Assembly (NCBI RefSeq): GCF_026626705.1
Contig: NZ_JAPNKC010000001.1
Coordinates: 5,270,001-5,334,000, forward strand
Length of the DNA: 64,000 nucleotides
Source of the DNA: Pyxidicoccus sp. MSG2
GTDB taxonomy: Bacteria > Myxococcota > Myxococcia > Myxococcales > Myxococcaceae
Direction of reading: 5' to 3'
The notes below the pieces were generated by a model, which saw nothing but the letters and a program-made list of their open reading frames with translations, made no database searches and was not told the DNA's origin. Of the stretch, positions 17,135 to 25,018 are shown piece by piece. The position numbers were made by a program, and so were the translations under genes. The first letter of the stretch is position 1. Every line of letters begins with the position of its first letter.

Positions 17135-18550
17135 ATGGAGTCTGACGTCCTCAATCCGGCAAGCCTGCTTCCCGGGACGCATATCGGCCCGTGGCGTCTG
17201 CTGGAGCAGCGCGGCCGGGGCACCTACGGTGTCGTCTACCGCGCCGAGCCCGCGGAGCCGCGGGCCGCCGACGTCGTGGCCCTCAAGCTGGCCCTGCACC
17301 CGGGGGACGCGCGCTTCGCGCGTGAGGCGGAGCTGCTCTCCCGCATCCGTCACCCCGCCGTCCCCCGCCTGCTGGACCACGGCCAATGGCAGCCCCGGGA
17401 AGGCGTGTCCTACGCCTGGCTCGTCATGGAGTGGGTGGAGGGCACGCCGCTTTATGAGTGGGCCCAGGCCTGGCGCCCATCTTCACGACAGGTGCTTCAG
17501 GTTCTCGCGCGCCTGGCCCGTGCCCTCGACGCCACCCATTCGGCCGGAGGCCTCCACCGCGATGTGAAGGGTGACAACATCCGCGTCCGACGCGAAGACG
17601 GTTTGCCCTTCCTCTTGGACTTCGGCTCCGGACACCACGTGGGAGCCGCCACGCTGACCTGGCAGCCCCTTCCTCCTGGCACTTCGGCCTACCGCTCGCC
17701 CGAGGCATGGCGCTCCATCCGCCGCCTCAGCAAGCGCTCCGCTGTCCCGTATCCCCCGGGGCCCGCGGATGACCTCTTCGCCCTGGGTGTCACCGCCTAT
17801 CGATTCATCACGGCGAAGTACCCGCCGGTGGCCCACCCGGAGGATGAGGATGCCTGGCTCTGGCGTCCCGAGGAGCTCGCGCACTGGACGGCACGAGTCA
17901 GCAACTCCCGCTGCCTTCCGGAGCTGAGCGCGCTGGTGTCCCGGATGCTCTCACCCCAACCCGAAGCGCGAGGCAGCGCGCGGGAGATGGCGGAAGCGCT
18001 GGAGCAGGCTGCGCGCAGCGCGGGACGTGAGGCGGACGTGCCTCTCTTCACGGGAGAAGAGCCGCGGCCCGCGGGCCTCTTTCCCCTCCCCCAGCACTTC
18101 ACGATGCAGCGCCCTCCTCGCCCGCGCAGGTGGCCCTGGTTCGCGGCCGCGGGCCTCGGAGGCGCACTGGCCGCGGGGTTGCTGAGTCGCTCCGAGGCGC
18201 CCCAACTCGCGGAGCAGGAAGAAGCAAAGGATGCCGGCACCGTGGCCGTCGGGGACTCCGCACTGACGGCACCGGTGTCGCCCGAGCGAGCCCCCTCCAT
18301 GTGGCGACCCATCACGGAAGACCTGCCACCAAAGCCCCTCCCAGGGCAGCGGCGCCCGGACGGCAATGGCCGCTGTCCCGGCAAGGTGCAGGTCTCAATC
18401 AACGGCGGCTGTTGGACGAAGCTGTCCGTGGACCAGAAGGACTGTGATGAGAAGGGTGCCTTTGAATACAGGGGCGCGTGCTACTTCCCTGTCATGACTC
18501 GGCAACGCCCTGCCACCTCGAGCCCCGCGGAGCGAGACGACAGCCCATAG
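17135..18550 (+). CDS. Membrane-anchored Ser/Thr protein kinase
   Basis: A 471-residue Hanks-type kinase. It shows the glycine loop GRGTYGVVYRA, VALKL lysine, catalytic HRDVKGDNI, LLDFGSG in place of DFG-plus, and SAYRSPEAW of the activation segment. A single membrane segment (WPWFAAAGLGGALAAGLLS) lies near residue 335. About 115 residues follow outside, with two Cys pairs in C-terminal CPGKVQVSINGGCW and DCDEKGAFEYRGACY. This short Cys-containing tail recurs in myxobacterial kinases and may sense an extracellular cue. GAGG precedes the ATG. A strong hairpin ends the unit. No substrate or partner phosphatase is adjacent. Confidence 0.95.
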   Translation: MESDVLNPASLLPGTHIGPWRLLEQRGRGTYGVVYRAEPAEPRAADVVALKLALHPGDARFAREAELLSRIRHPAVPRLLDHGQWQPREGVSYAWLVMEWVEGTPLYEWAQAWRPSSRQVLQVLARLARALDATHSAGGLHRDVKGDNIRVRREDGLPFLLDFGSGHHVGAATLTWQPLPPGTSAYRSPEAWRSIRRLSKRSAVPYPPGPADDLFALGVTAYRFITAKYPPVAHPEDEDAWLWRPEELAHWTARVSNSRCLPELSALVSRMLSPQPEARGSAREMAEALEQAARSAGREADVPLFTGEEPRPAGLFPLPQHFTMQRPPRPRRWPWFAAAGLGGALAAGLLSRSEAPQLAEQEEAKDAGTVAVGDSALTAPVSPERAPSMWRPITEDLPPKPLPGQRRPDGNGRCPGKVQVSINGGCWTKLSVDQKDCDEKGAFEYRGACYFPVMTRQRPATSSPAERDDSP

Positions 18551-18559
18551 CCGTGTGCA

Positions 18560-18588
18560 ACCCTCCCCACGAGGCCGGTGGGGAGGGT
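18560..18588. terminator. Bidirectional terminator
   Basis: ACCCTCCCCAC and GTGGGGAGGGT form a perfect 11-bp stem with a 7-base loop between the convergent kinase and small lipoprotein genes. Confidence 0.8.
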
Positions 18589-18610
18589 GAAGAACCCTCG
18601 GATACCGGGT

Positions 18611-18856
18611 CTAGGACGGGTTCGTACTGATGCACGTCGACATGCACGTGCCGAGCGTCCCCGGGCGGCCTACGTCATAGCAGCAGATCCAGCCGACATC
18701 GCAGTTGGCGCTGGTATCGCACGCGTACGACCTCTGGCCCTGCTCCTGCTCCCCCAGGGACTCCTCATTTGCGGCTCCGGGCTCCACGTCACCCTCGACT
18801 CCGCCACAGCCAGCCAGCAATCCAGCCATCAGCAGCGTTCCAAGAACACGTCGCAT
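18611..18856 (-). CDS. Small Cys-containing lipoprotein, 81 aa
   Basis: AGGAGG lies five bases before the ATG. The signal MRRVLGTLLMAGLLAGC is followed by an acidic linker and a C-terminal module with six Cys (YACDTSANCDVGWICCYD, then CMSTC). It belongs to the same loose class of short myxobacterial lipoproteins as those at 23601 and 27978. The function is unknown; three disulfides are likely. Confidence 0.85.
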   Translation of the reverse strand: MRRVLGTLLMAGLLAGCGGVEGDVEPGAANEESLGEQEQGQRSYACDTSANCDVGWICCYDVGRPGTLGTCMSTCISTNPS

Positions 18857-19018
18857 GTGCCCTCCTGGTTGTGAAGCGTTGCAATAATAACCCAACTGCT
18901 TCACCCATTTCTCCCTCCTGCCAAAACCAGGGATGAGCACCGTGGTGGGTACAGTCGCGGGCCCGCCTCACGGGGAGCGGCGGGCTCGCGGCATCGTCTC
19001 CTGCCTCGGAGCAACCGC

Positions 19019-19189
19019 ATGAACCAGAAGCCGTCGCTGCCGTGGGACACCCGCGCCTACAACGAGGCGGAGACGCAGTTGACCGACGCGCAGAAGCCCC
19101 GGGCGCGAGAGCTCATCTCGCAGGAGCGCGAGAAGCAGTTCCATGAGCGCGAGGCCATGCGCCGGCAGATGGACAGCGTCAGCCGCTGA
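19019..19189 (+). CDS. Small charged helical protein, 56 aa
   Basis: MNQKPSLPWDTRAYNEAETQ opens the frame. It continues as a continuous charged helix (LTDAQKPRARELISQEREKQ, FHEREAMRRQMDSVSR) likely to form a coiled coil. GGAG sits about ten bases upstream. It has no known domain. The strong codon bias and lack of Cys or hydrophobic runs suggest a real small cytosolic protein. The membrane-protein gene follows after about 150 bases. Confidence 0.6.
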   Translation: MNQKPSLPWDTRAYNEAETQLTDAQKPRARELISQEREKQFHEREAMRRQMDSVSR

Positions 19190-19335
19190 GCGGCCGCGTG
19201 TCAGGGCCCCCGGGGCGAAAATCCTCGCGAAAAGGGCATGTCGAAATCGCGAGCCCGGCTCCGACCTCGGGGTGAAGGGCGGGTCGCGGCCCACCAGCGG
19301 GCCGGTGCCGCCGCCCATTCCCGAGGAGGAAGCAC

Positions 19336-19872
19336 ATGTGGAGCCAGGAAGGACTTCGAGGCGGGGCGCTCTCTGGACACGGGGTGGCTGTCACGGTGGG
19401 CGGTGGTACGGCACGGCCCTCCCGTCGCGTGCTGCGCCGCGTGGGCGCGGTGTTCGCGGGCCTGCTGCTGAACGCCGTGCTCGCCACGGCCACGGACGAG
19501 CTCCTGCGCGCCACGGGCGTCTTCCCTCCCATGCAGCAGCCCATGGCGGACGCGCTCTTCGCGCTGGCGACGGCGTACCGCACCGTCTTCGGCATCGCCG
19601 GCTGCTACGTCGCTGCACGGCTCGCGCCCGACAGGCCGATGCTGCACGCGCTGTGGCTCGGAGGCGTGGGCCTCGTCCTGTGCCTCGTGGGCGTCGTGGT
19701 GGCGCTGGGGCAGGGGCCCGCGTTCGGGCCTCTCTGGTACCCGCTGCTCCTCTGCGCCACCGTGCTGCCCAGCGCGTGGGTGGGAGGGCGGCTCGCCACG
19801 CACCGCCGGCAGCGTGCCGGTGGGCACGAGGAGCGCCGTGGCGACCTCCTGCGTCCCTCTGCCACTCGGTGA
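19336..19872 (+). CDS. Hypothetical membrane protein, 178 aa
   Basis: AGGAGG precedes the ATG. After about 30 residues there are four hydrophobic segments (VGAVFAGLLLNAVLATA, ADALFALATAYRTVFGIAGC, LWLGGVGLVLCLVGVVVA, LWYPLLLCATVLPSAWVGG) and a basic C-tail. It is an integral inner-membrane protein of a small uncharacterised family. No transporter or enzyme motif is recognised. Confidence 0.75.
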   Translation: MWSQEGLRGGALSGHGVAVTVGGGTARPSRRVLRRVGAVFAGLLLNAVLATATDELLRATGVFPPMQQPMADALFALATAYRTVFGIAGCYVAARLAPDRPMLHALWLGGVGLVLCLVGVVVALGQGPAFGPLWYPLLLCATVLPSAWVGGRLATHRRQRAGGHEERRGDLLRPSATR

Positions 19873-19963
19873 GATGTTCCACACCTTGACGTAGGCCGCG
19901 GCCCACTTGCCCTGGCTCAGCGTCGTGCCCTCCAGGGTGCGCACCCTCAGCGCGTCGATGGTG

Positions 19964-20032
19964 CAGAGCACAGGCCGTGCAGCCCCTCTGGGCACACGCC
20001 AGCCCAAGCGGACCAGCCAGGCAGCAGGCCGC
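19964..20032. repeat. 69-bp dispersed repeat, copy 1
   Basis: Nearly identical (about three mismatches) to 22075-22143. The core is CCGTGCAGCCCCTCTGGGCA then CACGCCAGCCCAAGCGGACC. It is not an inverted repeat and does not code for an obvious protein. Confidence 0.7.
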
Positions 20033-20317
20033 AGGGGGCGTCCAAATCTCTGTGGGGGCTTGGGGCTCAACACCCCGCGCTCCGGGGGGCCCGAAGCGCT
20101 GGGGCCCACCGCGCAGGCCGCGAGCGCCTTGCCAGGTGCTCCACAATGGCGGGCACCCCACCGGGGGCTGTCAGGGATGCCAGCGCCCACCTGCGGCCTC
20201 CACTCCGAGAGCAGGCCAAGACGTCCTGCGCGCAAGTCCGGCGCACCAGCCCAGCCCATTCCACTCGCGCCGTCCGCTCCTTCTTCGCTTCCACCTTCGC
20301 CCCCACCTCAGCCGGTG

Positions 20318-20363
20318 GGCTCGCCTCTTGTCGCTTCGGCCCTGCCCTCGCTTGGGGGAACAC
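20318..20363. repeat. 46-bp dispersed repeat, copy 1
   Basis: Matches 23519-23564 and 44141-44186 (consensus GGCTCGCCTCTTGTGGCTTC then GGCCCTGCCC, GCTTGGGGGAAC). This copy has no gene directly downstream. Confidence 0.65.
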
Positions 20364-20699
20364 CGCCCCGCGCGCACCACCGTACAGGTCTTCGCACTAC
20401 CCGACGCGGGCCTGCGGGTGGAAATCGACTGCGTCGCGTACGTGCCTTGAGAATTCGGGACGGACTGGGGCCCCCCGCGTGGTGGGTCTCTACAACCCTC
20501 GTACTCGGAATTCCTCATCCTCTGGGATTGTCGAGCACGCCCCATCAAAGACAGGCATAAAACAACACGCACACCGCCCCGGAGATATGAATCACATCCA
20601 CAGAACGGCAGTAGCGTCCATTCGCGTTTGGCATTTCGGGAGCCGCACTCCACCTTGGCCTCCTCCGGTTCCCCAACCGGAGTTTCCAAGGAGAAAGCC

Positions 20700-21482
20700 T
20701 TGTTTCGACTGAACCCACGCTTCGCTGTGCTCATGCTGGCCGTCACTCTGGGAGGCTGCGGCCCCGAGGAGATGATGAAGGAGGAGACGGACACGGAGAC
20801 CGAGGCCGTGCTGGCCACTGCCGAGCAGGAGCTGGTCGGCAGCGGGTCGTACGTATGGACGTCTTCCAGCGCCGCGACGCCCATGGGCACCTCCACGGAC
20901 CGGTTCTGCTTCCTGGAAAAGGTCCGTGGCCGCCTCGATGGACCTTCGGACCACGTGCGCATCTTCGCCGCGGATGGGAGCTGGTACCTCCATGGCAACG
21001 CTGGCAGCGGCGGCCCGCTGCAGGCTGGCGCCCGGTGCGCGTACCGGAGCGGCGGCGTGCTCTCCGGCGAGTATGAGTGGACGCCGGGCCAGAACCTGCC
21101 GACGAACATGGGCACTGCGTCCGGTCGGGTGTGCTTCCTCACGCGCGTGGACGGTGAGTTCAACAGCGGAGGCCACTGGATCCGTGCCTACGTGAGCGGC
21201 GGCTCGTGGTTCCTGTTCGGCTCCTCCAGCAAGGTCTACGGACGCGCCCGGGCCCGCTGCATCACCGTGCCCTCCTACAGCGGCGAGTACGTCTGGAGCC
21301 AGGGTCAGTCCTACGGCGAGCACATGGGAACCACCACCAACCGGGTCTGCGCCCTGGTGTACATGGCGGGTGAGTTCGCCAGCTTCAACGAGTACGTCGA
21401 CATCCTCCCCACCGCAGGCTCCTATTACCTCCGCGGCAGCTCGTCGACGTATGGCGTCGCCGCCCGCGCGCGCTGCTTCTGA
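20700..21482 (+). CDS. Three-repeat secreted lipoprotein, 260 aa
   Basis: TTG at 20700 is chosen because AGGAGA lies six bases before it and it yields a proper lipoprotein signal (FAVLMLAVTLGGC). The mature protein is three repeats of about 70 residues. Each opens with (S/G)-x-Y-x-W and has MGTxxxRxCxL in the middle, and each ends in ARC. Each repeat carries two Cys, so one disulfide per unit is likely. The repeats look like small beta-domains of unknown ligand. No enzyme motif is seen. Confidence 0.75.
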   Translation: MFRLNPRFAVLMLAVTLGGCGPEEMMKEETDTETEAVLATAEQELVGSGSYVWTSSSAATPMGTSTDRFCFLEKVRGRLDGPSDHVRIFAADGSWYLHGNAGSGGPLQAGARCAYRSGGVLSGEYEWTPGQNLPTNMGTASGRVCFLTRVDGEFNSGGHWIRAYVSGGSWFLFGSSSKVYGRARARCITVPSYSGEYVWSQGQSYGEHMGTTTNRVCALVYMAGEFASFNEYVDILPTAGSYYLRGSSSTYGVAARARCF

Positions 21483-21489
21483 CGCGCCA

Positions 21490-21978
21490 TCAGGACTTCG
21501 ACACCTGGCCCGTCAGCCGCTGCCACTCCGGCCAGAGGTTTTCGACGGGCCTGCCCAGCTCCCGCGCATGGGCGATGGCCTCCGCGGTGCCGCCCTCCGC
21601 ACCGGACCACAGCGCCACCACGTGGTCCCCTCGCGAGAGCACCCACCTGTCGCGCACGGTCCACATGGCCGGCGCGCGCTGGGAGAACGCGACGTGGACG
21701 AGTGCCGCTCGCTCCAGCAGTGACTGGAGGTGCGCGTACGCCTCTCCCGGCCAGTTGCGCCCCTGACCGGGCCACGCCAGCGCCGCCACCAGGGGCACCA
21801 CCTCCTCCAGCGCGGCCTCAGCCATCGCCAGGTCCCAGCCGGGCGCCATCCCGCAAATCACCTCGACAGGCCGCGCCCGCTGGAGCCACTGGCGGGCGAA
21901 GGCGCGCAGCCGGGACGCGGACTCCTCGCTGAAGCCTCCCAGCAGGTGGGGTTGGTGACCTGTAACAGCGGCGCGCAT
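21490..21978 (-). CDS. SLOG/YspA-like Rossmann-fold protein
   Basis: A 162-residue cytosolic protein opening MRAAVTGHQPHLLGGFSEES and continuing VICGMAPGWDLAMAEAALE and SRGDHVVALWSGAEGGTAEA. This is the pattern of DUF1273/SLOG-type nucleotide-binding proteins related to YspA and DprA/LOG. Such proteins bind or process nucleotide-derived ligands. GGAG precedes the ATG at 21978. The upstream region contains the 69-bp repeat. It is not in an operon, and no effector gene is next to it. Confidence 0.8.
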   Translation of the reverse strand: MRAAVTGHQPHLLGGFSEESASRLRAFARQWLQRARPVEVICGMAPGWDLAMAEAALEEVVPLVAALAWPGQGRNWPGEAYAHLQSLLERAALVHVAFSQRAPAMWTVRDRWVLSRGDHVVALWSGAEGGTAEAIAHARELGRPVENLWPEWQRLTGQVSKS

Positions 21979-22074
21979 GTGGAGGCTCCAGTCCAACAAC
22001 CCAGCAGGGACTGGGCGCCTCGCGCATCCTGACAGCCGGACACAGGCCGCCAGTGCGGCCGCTCCGCGCCGGGC

Positions 22075-22143
22075 CAGAGCAGAGGCCGTGCAGCCCCTCT
22101 GGGCACACGCCAGCCCAAGCGGACCCGCCAGGCAGCAGACCGC
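22075..22143. repeat. 69-bp dispersed repeat, copy 2
   Basis: The partner of 19964-20032. It lies about 100-165 bases upstream of the SLOG-gene start on the minus strand. Confidence 0.7.
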
Positions 22144-22252
22144 TGGGGCATGAATGAGCCCCGCGGATTTGGACCGCTGGGGCATTGGCTGTCGACGCGG
22201 GCTTGAATCGCGAGCCCGCGGAAAATGCCGGCTACTGGCGTGGCGAGGCCGT

Positions 22253-23269
22253 TCAGGGGGAACTCGTGCTGGGAGCGACCGGCATCTGCACGGTACCCCC
22301 GGCCGACATGTACAGGTCGTTGGGAAGGGGAATGATGGACCGGGGGAGGTCGAAGGCCGCCTCCTCCTCGTCCATGACGGTGAAGGTCCAGAGCGCCGCC
22401 ACGTCCTCGCGCGCAATCCCCTGCCCCATGACGAGGTCGAACACGGGGGCGTAGCGCAGGCGAAGGGCCTCCAGGGCCCGCGCCGCCGCGTCCGTCAGCC
22501 CGGAGACGGTGCTCCGTCCGGAGGCGTCCACGAGCGGCGTCGTCGAGCGGACCCGTTGCCAGGAGGGGCTCGCGGCGAGAAGCCACCCCTGCGCGTCCCT
22601 CAGGCCCGCGGCGCCACCCACCAGCACCACGACATACCGCGCGCCCTTCGGCCAGCCTTCGGGCTGCGGGGGGAAGATGCTGATGCGCAGCGTGTCCGGG
22701 TTGTAGCCGATGGTGGGCTGGGATTGGCTGGTGGCCCCCGCGAGCTGGATGACCCGGATGTTGGGCGCACGGACAGTGCCGGGGTCGAGCCGCGCCGAGG
22801 CTCTGGCGGAGGGGACGGACGACACCAGGAAGCCGTTGAGCGAGTTGAGGTAGTTCTGCGTAAACGCACGCTCCGCGGGGGAGGCATCTGGCAACAGCGG
22901 AAGGTTCAGCCGGCCGGTGACGGAGTCGAGATACACGTCATTGATGTCGGGAACGATGGGCAGCGCGCCGAGCGGCTCGAAGAGGATGGTCGTGGTTCCC
23001 GCGGGGAGGCCACCGTCACCTGCTCCGCTGTCAGGCGCCTCGCAGACGCCTTCGCCACAGGTGTCACCGGAGCGGCACGTCTGACAGGCGGCCCCGCCCG
23101 TACCGCAGGCGGAGACGCTGCTCCCTGGCTGGCAGACGCCGGCGCTGCAGCAGCCAGCACAGGTCATGGGGCCGCATGAGGAGGTATCGGGAGGCCTTGA
23201 AGGCTCGCTGCACGCGGCCACGAGCAGAAGCATCATGGCCGCACGGCCCGCGAATGGGGAGACGCGCAT
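22253..23269 (-). CDS. Cys-rich lipoprotein, possibly 3'-truncated
   Basis: A 338-residue lipoprotein with a lipobox Cys (MMLLLVAACS). An eight-Cys segment follows (CGPMTCAGCCSAGVCQPGSS, CGTGGAACQTC, CGEGVC) of the type frequent in myxobacterial surface proteins. The main domain contains PIVPDINDVYLDSVTGRLNL and, at the very end, IIPLPNDLYMSAGGTVQMPV. These two blocks look like repeats of one motif found at the start of lipase-like or Ig-like modules. The protein stops right after the second block, as if a further module had been lost. The function is unknown. Confidence 0.7.
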   Translation of the reverse strand: MRVSPFAGRAAMMLLLVAACSEPSRPPDTSSCGPMTCAGCCSAGVCQPGSSVSACGTGGAACQTCRSGDTCGEGVCEAPDSGAGDGGLPAGTTTILFEPLGALPIVPDINDVYLDSVTGRLNLPLLPDASPAERAFTQNYLNSLNGFLVSSVPSARASARLDPGTVRAPNIRVIQLAGATSQSQPTIGYNPDTLRISIFPPQPEGWPKGARYVVVLVGGAAGLRDAQGWLLAASPSWQRVRSTTPLVDASGRSTVSGLTDAAARALEALRLRYAPVFDLVMGQGIAREDVAALWTFTVMDEEEAAFDLPRSIIPLPNDLYMSAGGTVQMPVAPSTSSP

Positions 23270-23518
23270 GAAAGAACTCTCGCTGGGCAGGTGCGGCCGG
23301 GGGAGTCGCCAATCTATCACGCATGGGCGTTCCTACCTTTGCGGTGTGGCCTCCGGGCCACACGCGTCCTTGCTGCCCACCCGGATGAAGTCGAGCGGTG
23401 CCGGCTGTCGCTGTAGGAGGCCCAGCCGCTGGTCAGCTGCGTCCCGGGATTCCTGCTGATGTCCCCGCTCTCGTACGAGAGGCGCTTCGCGTTCGAGTGC
23501 GTGTGCTGCTCGGAGGCG

Positions 23519-23564
23519 GGCTCGCCTCTTGTGGCTTCCGCCCTGCTCACGCTTGGTGGAACAC
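23519..23564 (+). repeat. 46-bp dispersed repeat, copy 2
   Basis: Ends 36 bases before the small lipoprotein start at 23601. The conserved end GGTGGAAC includes GGAAC, the -35 core of many ECF-sigma promoters. TACAAT follows at 23568. Confidence 0.6.
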
Positions 23565-23600
23565 GTGTACAATGGCAATTCCCCTACTGGAGGTTCACCG

Positions 23601-23858
23601 ATGATTCAGAGGCTTGTCGTGACGATGTGCCTGGCGCTGGGTCTGTCCGCGTGTGGTCCGCAAACGCCCGAGGACACCGCCGCCCCGTCGGGGACCGCGG
23701 AGCAGTCCGTGGTGCTCCCTACCGGACCTACCGTTTGTGACATGGACGGCTGCCCCACGGGCATGTGTGCCATCAAGGCCGTCCCCAGTTCGAGCTGTCC
23801 GGGTGGAGCCCTGTACTACTGCACCACCATCGTTCGCGGACAGACGCACTGCATCTGA
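23601..23858 (+). CDS. Small Cys-containing lipoprotein, 85 aa
   Basis: GGAGG precedes the ATG. The signal MIQRLVVTMCLALGLSACG contains a lipobox. The mature part is short, acidic at first, then has six Cys within 40 residues (TVCDMDGCPTGMCAIKAV, SSSCPGGALYYC, HCI), which fits three disulfides. The function is unknown. The 46-bp repeat immediately upstream may include its promoter. Confidence 0.85.
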   Translation: MIQRLVVTMCLALGLSACGPQTPEDTAAPSGTAEQSVVLPTGPTVCDMDGCPTGMCAIKAVPSSSCPGGALYYCTTIVRGQTHCI

Positions 23859-23950
23859 TTCACGCGAGGCCCGGCCGGCTGGATTCCGTCTCCCCGGCCG
23901 GACCTCCGCCGCGCGCAAGTGGCACGCCTTCGCGCGCCGCCAGGCGGCCT

Positions 23951-24175
23951 TCAGTCCCACCACAGGGACCACGTGGTGGACTGCATCAGGGCGGTGGCCT
24001 CCTGCGCGGCCGTGCCCATCTCGGAAGGCTTCAGCGCCAGCTGCTCCCGCGCGAGCGCCAGCGCGGCGTCCCGGTCCTTCGCGGGCCGGTCCACCACCCA
24101 CTCGACGATGCCCGGGCGGACAGAGGCGACGCGGGCGCCATGGCGCTCGTCCCTTTCGCCCGAGGCGCGTGACAC
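23951..24175 (-). CDS. Possible small protein, 74 aa
   Basis: A GTG-initiated frame encodes [10 protein letters not shown], then [20 protein letters not shown] and [13 protein letters not shown], ending STTWSLWWD. The amphipathic middle and Trp-rich end look genuine, but no Shine-Dalgarno is visible and no family is recognised. It could be a small protein or the tail of a lost gene. It is antisense to nothing important and lies just upstream of the carbonic-anhydrase gene on the other strand. Confidence 0.4.
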   Translation of the reverse strand: MSRASGERDERHGARVASVRPGIVEWVVDRPAKDRDAALALAREQLALKPSEMGTAAQEATALMQSTTWSLWWD

Positions 24176-24262
24176 TCGCTGATACGAGGTGACCTGGCGG
24201 GTCCGTCGGATGAGCCACAAGCACCTTGCCTCGGGGGTGCGGTTGCGATGGGGTGCCGGGCC

Positions 24263-24793
24263 ATGCCTCTCTATGCACTGGAAGACGTGTCTCCCGAGGT
24301 GATTCCCGGCGCCTATTGGATTGCGCCCACTGCATCCGTCATCGGACGGGTGCGACTGGCTCGCGACGTGAGTGTGTGGTGGGGCGCGGTGCTGCGCGGG
24401 GACATGGACCTCATCGACGTGGGAGAGGGAACCAACATCCAGGACGGCTCCATCCTCCATACCGACGCGGGCATCCCCCTGGTGATTGGCGCGCACGTCA
24501 CGGTGGGCCACCGCGCCATGCTCCACGGCTGCACCGTGGGGGACGGCAGCCTCATCGGCATCGGCGCCACCATCCTCAACGGCGCGCGCATCGGGAAGGG
24601 GTGTCTCATCGGCGCCCACGCGCTCGTCACCGAGGGGACGGAGATTCCGGATGGCTCGCTCGTGGTCGGCGCTCCCGCGCGCGTCTTGAAGCAGGTGAAC
24701 GAGGTGCAGAAGCACGTGCTCGAAGGTTCGGGCCCCCACTACGTGCACAACGCCGACCGCTACCGGAAGACGCTGCGACACATCGGCGATTGA
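24263..24793 (+). CDS. Gamma-carbonic-anhydrase-like left-handed beta-helix protein
   Basis: A 176-residue hexapeptide-repeat protein of the gamma-CA/YrdA/PaaY family. It contains [45 protein letters not shown] and [10 protein letters not shown]. The His residues in HTD and GHRAMLHGC match the trimer-interface metal ligands. Members bind Zn or Fe and some have weak CO2 hydratase or thioesterase activity. The start MPLYALED fits the family better than an ATG 15 bases upstream. It is cytosolic and monocistronic. Confidence 0.92.
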   Translation: MPLYALEDVSPEVIPGAYWIAPTASVIGRVRLARDVSVWWGAVLRGDMDLIDVGEGTNIQDGSILHTDAGIPLVIGAHVTVGHRAMLHGCTVGDGSLIGIGATILNGARIGKGCLIGAHALVTEGTEIPDGSLVVGAPARVLKQVNEVQKHVLEGSGPHYVHNADRYRKTLRHIGD

Positions 24794-24852
24794 GCCGATA
24801 TTCAGGGTCGCGCAGAACCGGGGCGGTGGCCTGAGCCAAGATGGCGCACTCC

Positions 24853-24887
24853 GCTCCAATCTGGCGCGCGCAGGAGCTCCAATCTGG
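24853..24887 (+). promoter_or_regulatory. Tandem 12-mer activator-type sites
   Basis: GCTCCAATCTGG occurs twice, at 24853-24864 and 24876-24887, with starts 23 bases apart (about two helical turns). The pair lies 46-80 bases upstream of a sigma-54-like promoter, where an enhancer-binding protein would bind. Confidence 0.55.
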
Positions 24888-24932
24888 ACGGGAGTCCCCT
24901 CTTTTTGGAGCGGTTCCCGTCTGACGGAGCAC

Positions 24933-24948
24933 TGGCACACGGCTCGCA
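24933..24948 (+). promoter_or_regulatory. Sigma-54-type -24/-12 promoter
   Basis: TGGCAC-ACGGC-TCGCA keeps the invariant GG and GC at the exact spacing of the TGGCACG-N4-TTGCA consensus (deviations at two positions). It lies 70 bases before the kelch/Ig lipoprotein start. Confidence 0.6.
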
Positions 24949-25018
24949 CCGCGGGGAGGTGAACTCTCACCGCTCGTGAATATTGCGCGAGCGGTAGAGC
25001 ACCGGGCCGGAGACACCC

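Larger units (their letters stand above)
19873..20699. other. Gene-poor region with repeats and coding debris
   Basis: No intact gene is seen in about 830 bases. Next to the membrane-protein gene, the minus strand reads as a protein-like fragment (CTIDALRVRTLEGTTLSQGK, then WAAAYVKVWNIS). Near 20395-20449 the plus strand reads VQVFALPDAGLRVEIDCVAYVP and stops, like the tail of a lost gene. The stretch also carries one copy each of the 69-bp and 46-bp dispersed repeats. Confidence 0.5.

Noticed and set aside
23333-23578. Minus-strand frame ending LLQRQPAPLDFIRVGSKDAC
   Set aside because: Looks somewhat protein-like, but lacks a start signal and overlaps the 46-bp repeat and the small-lipoprotein promoter region.
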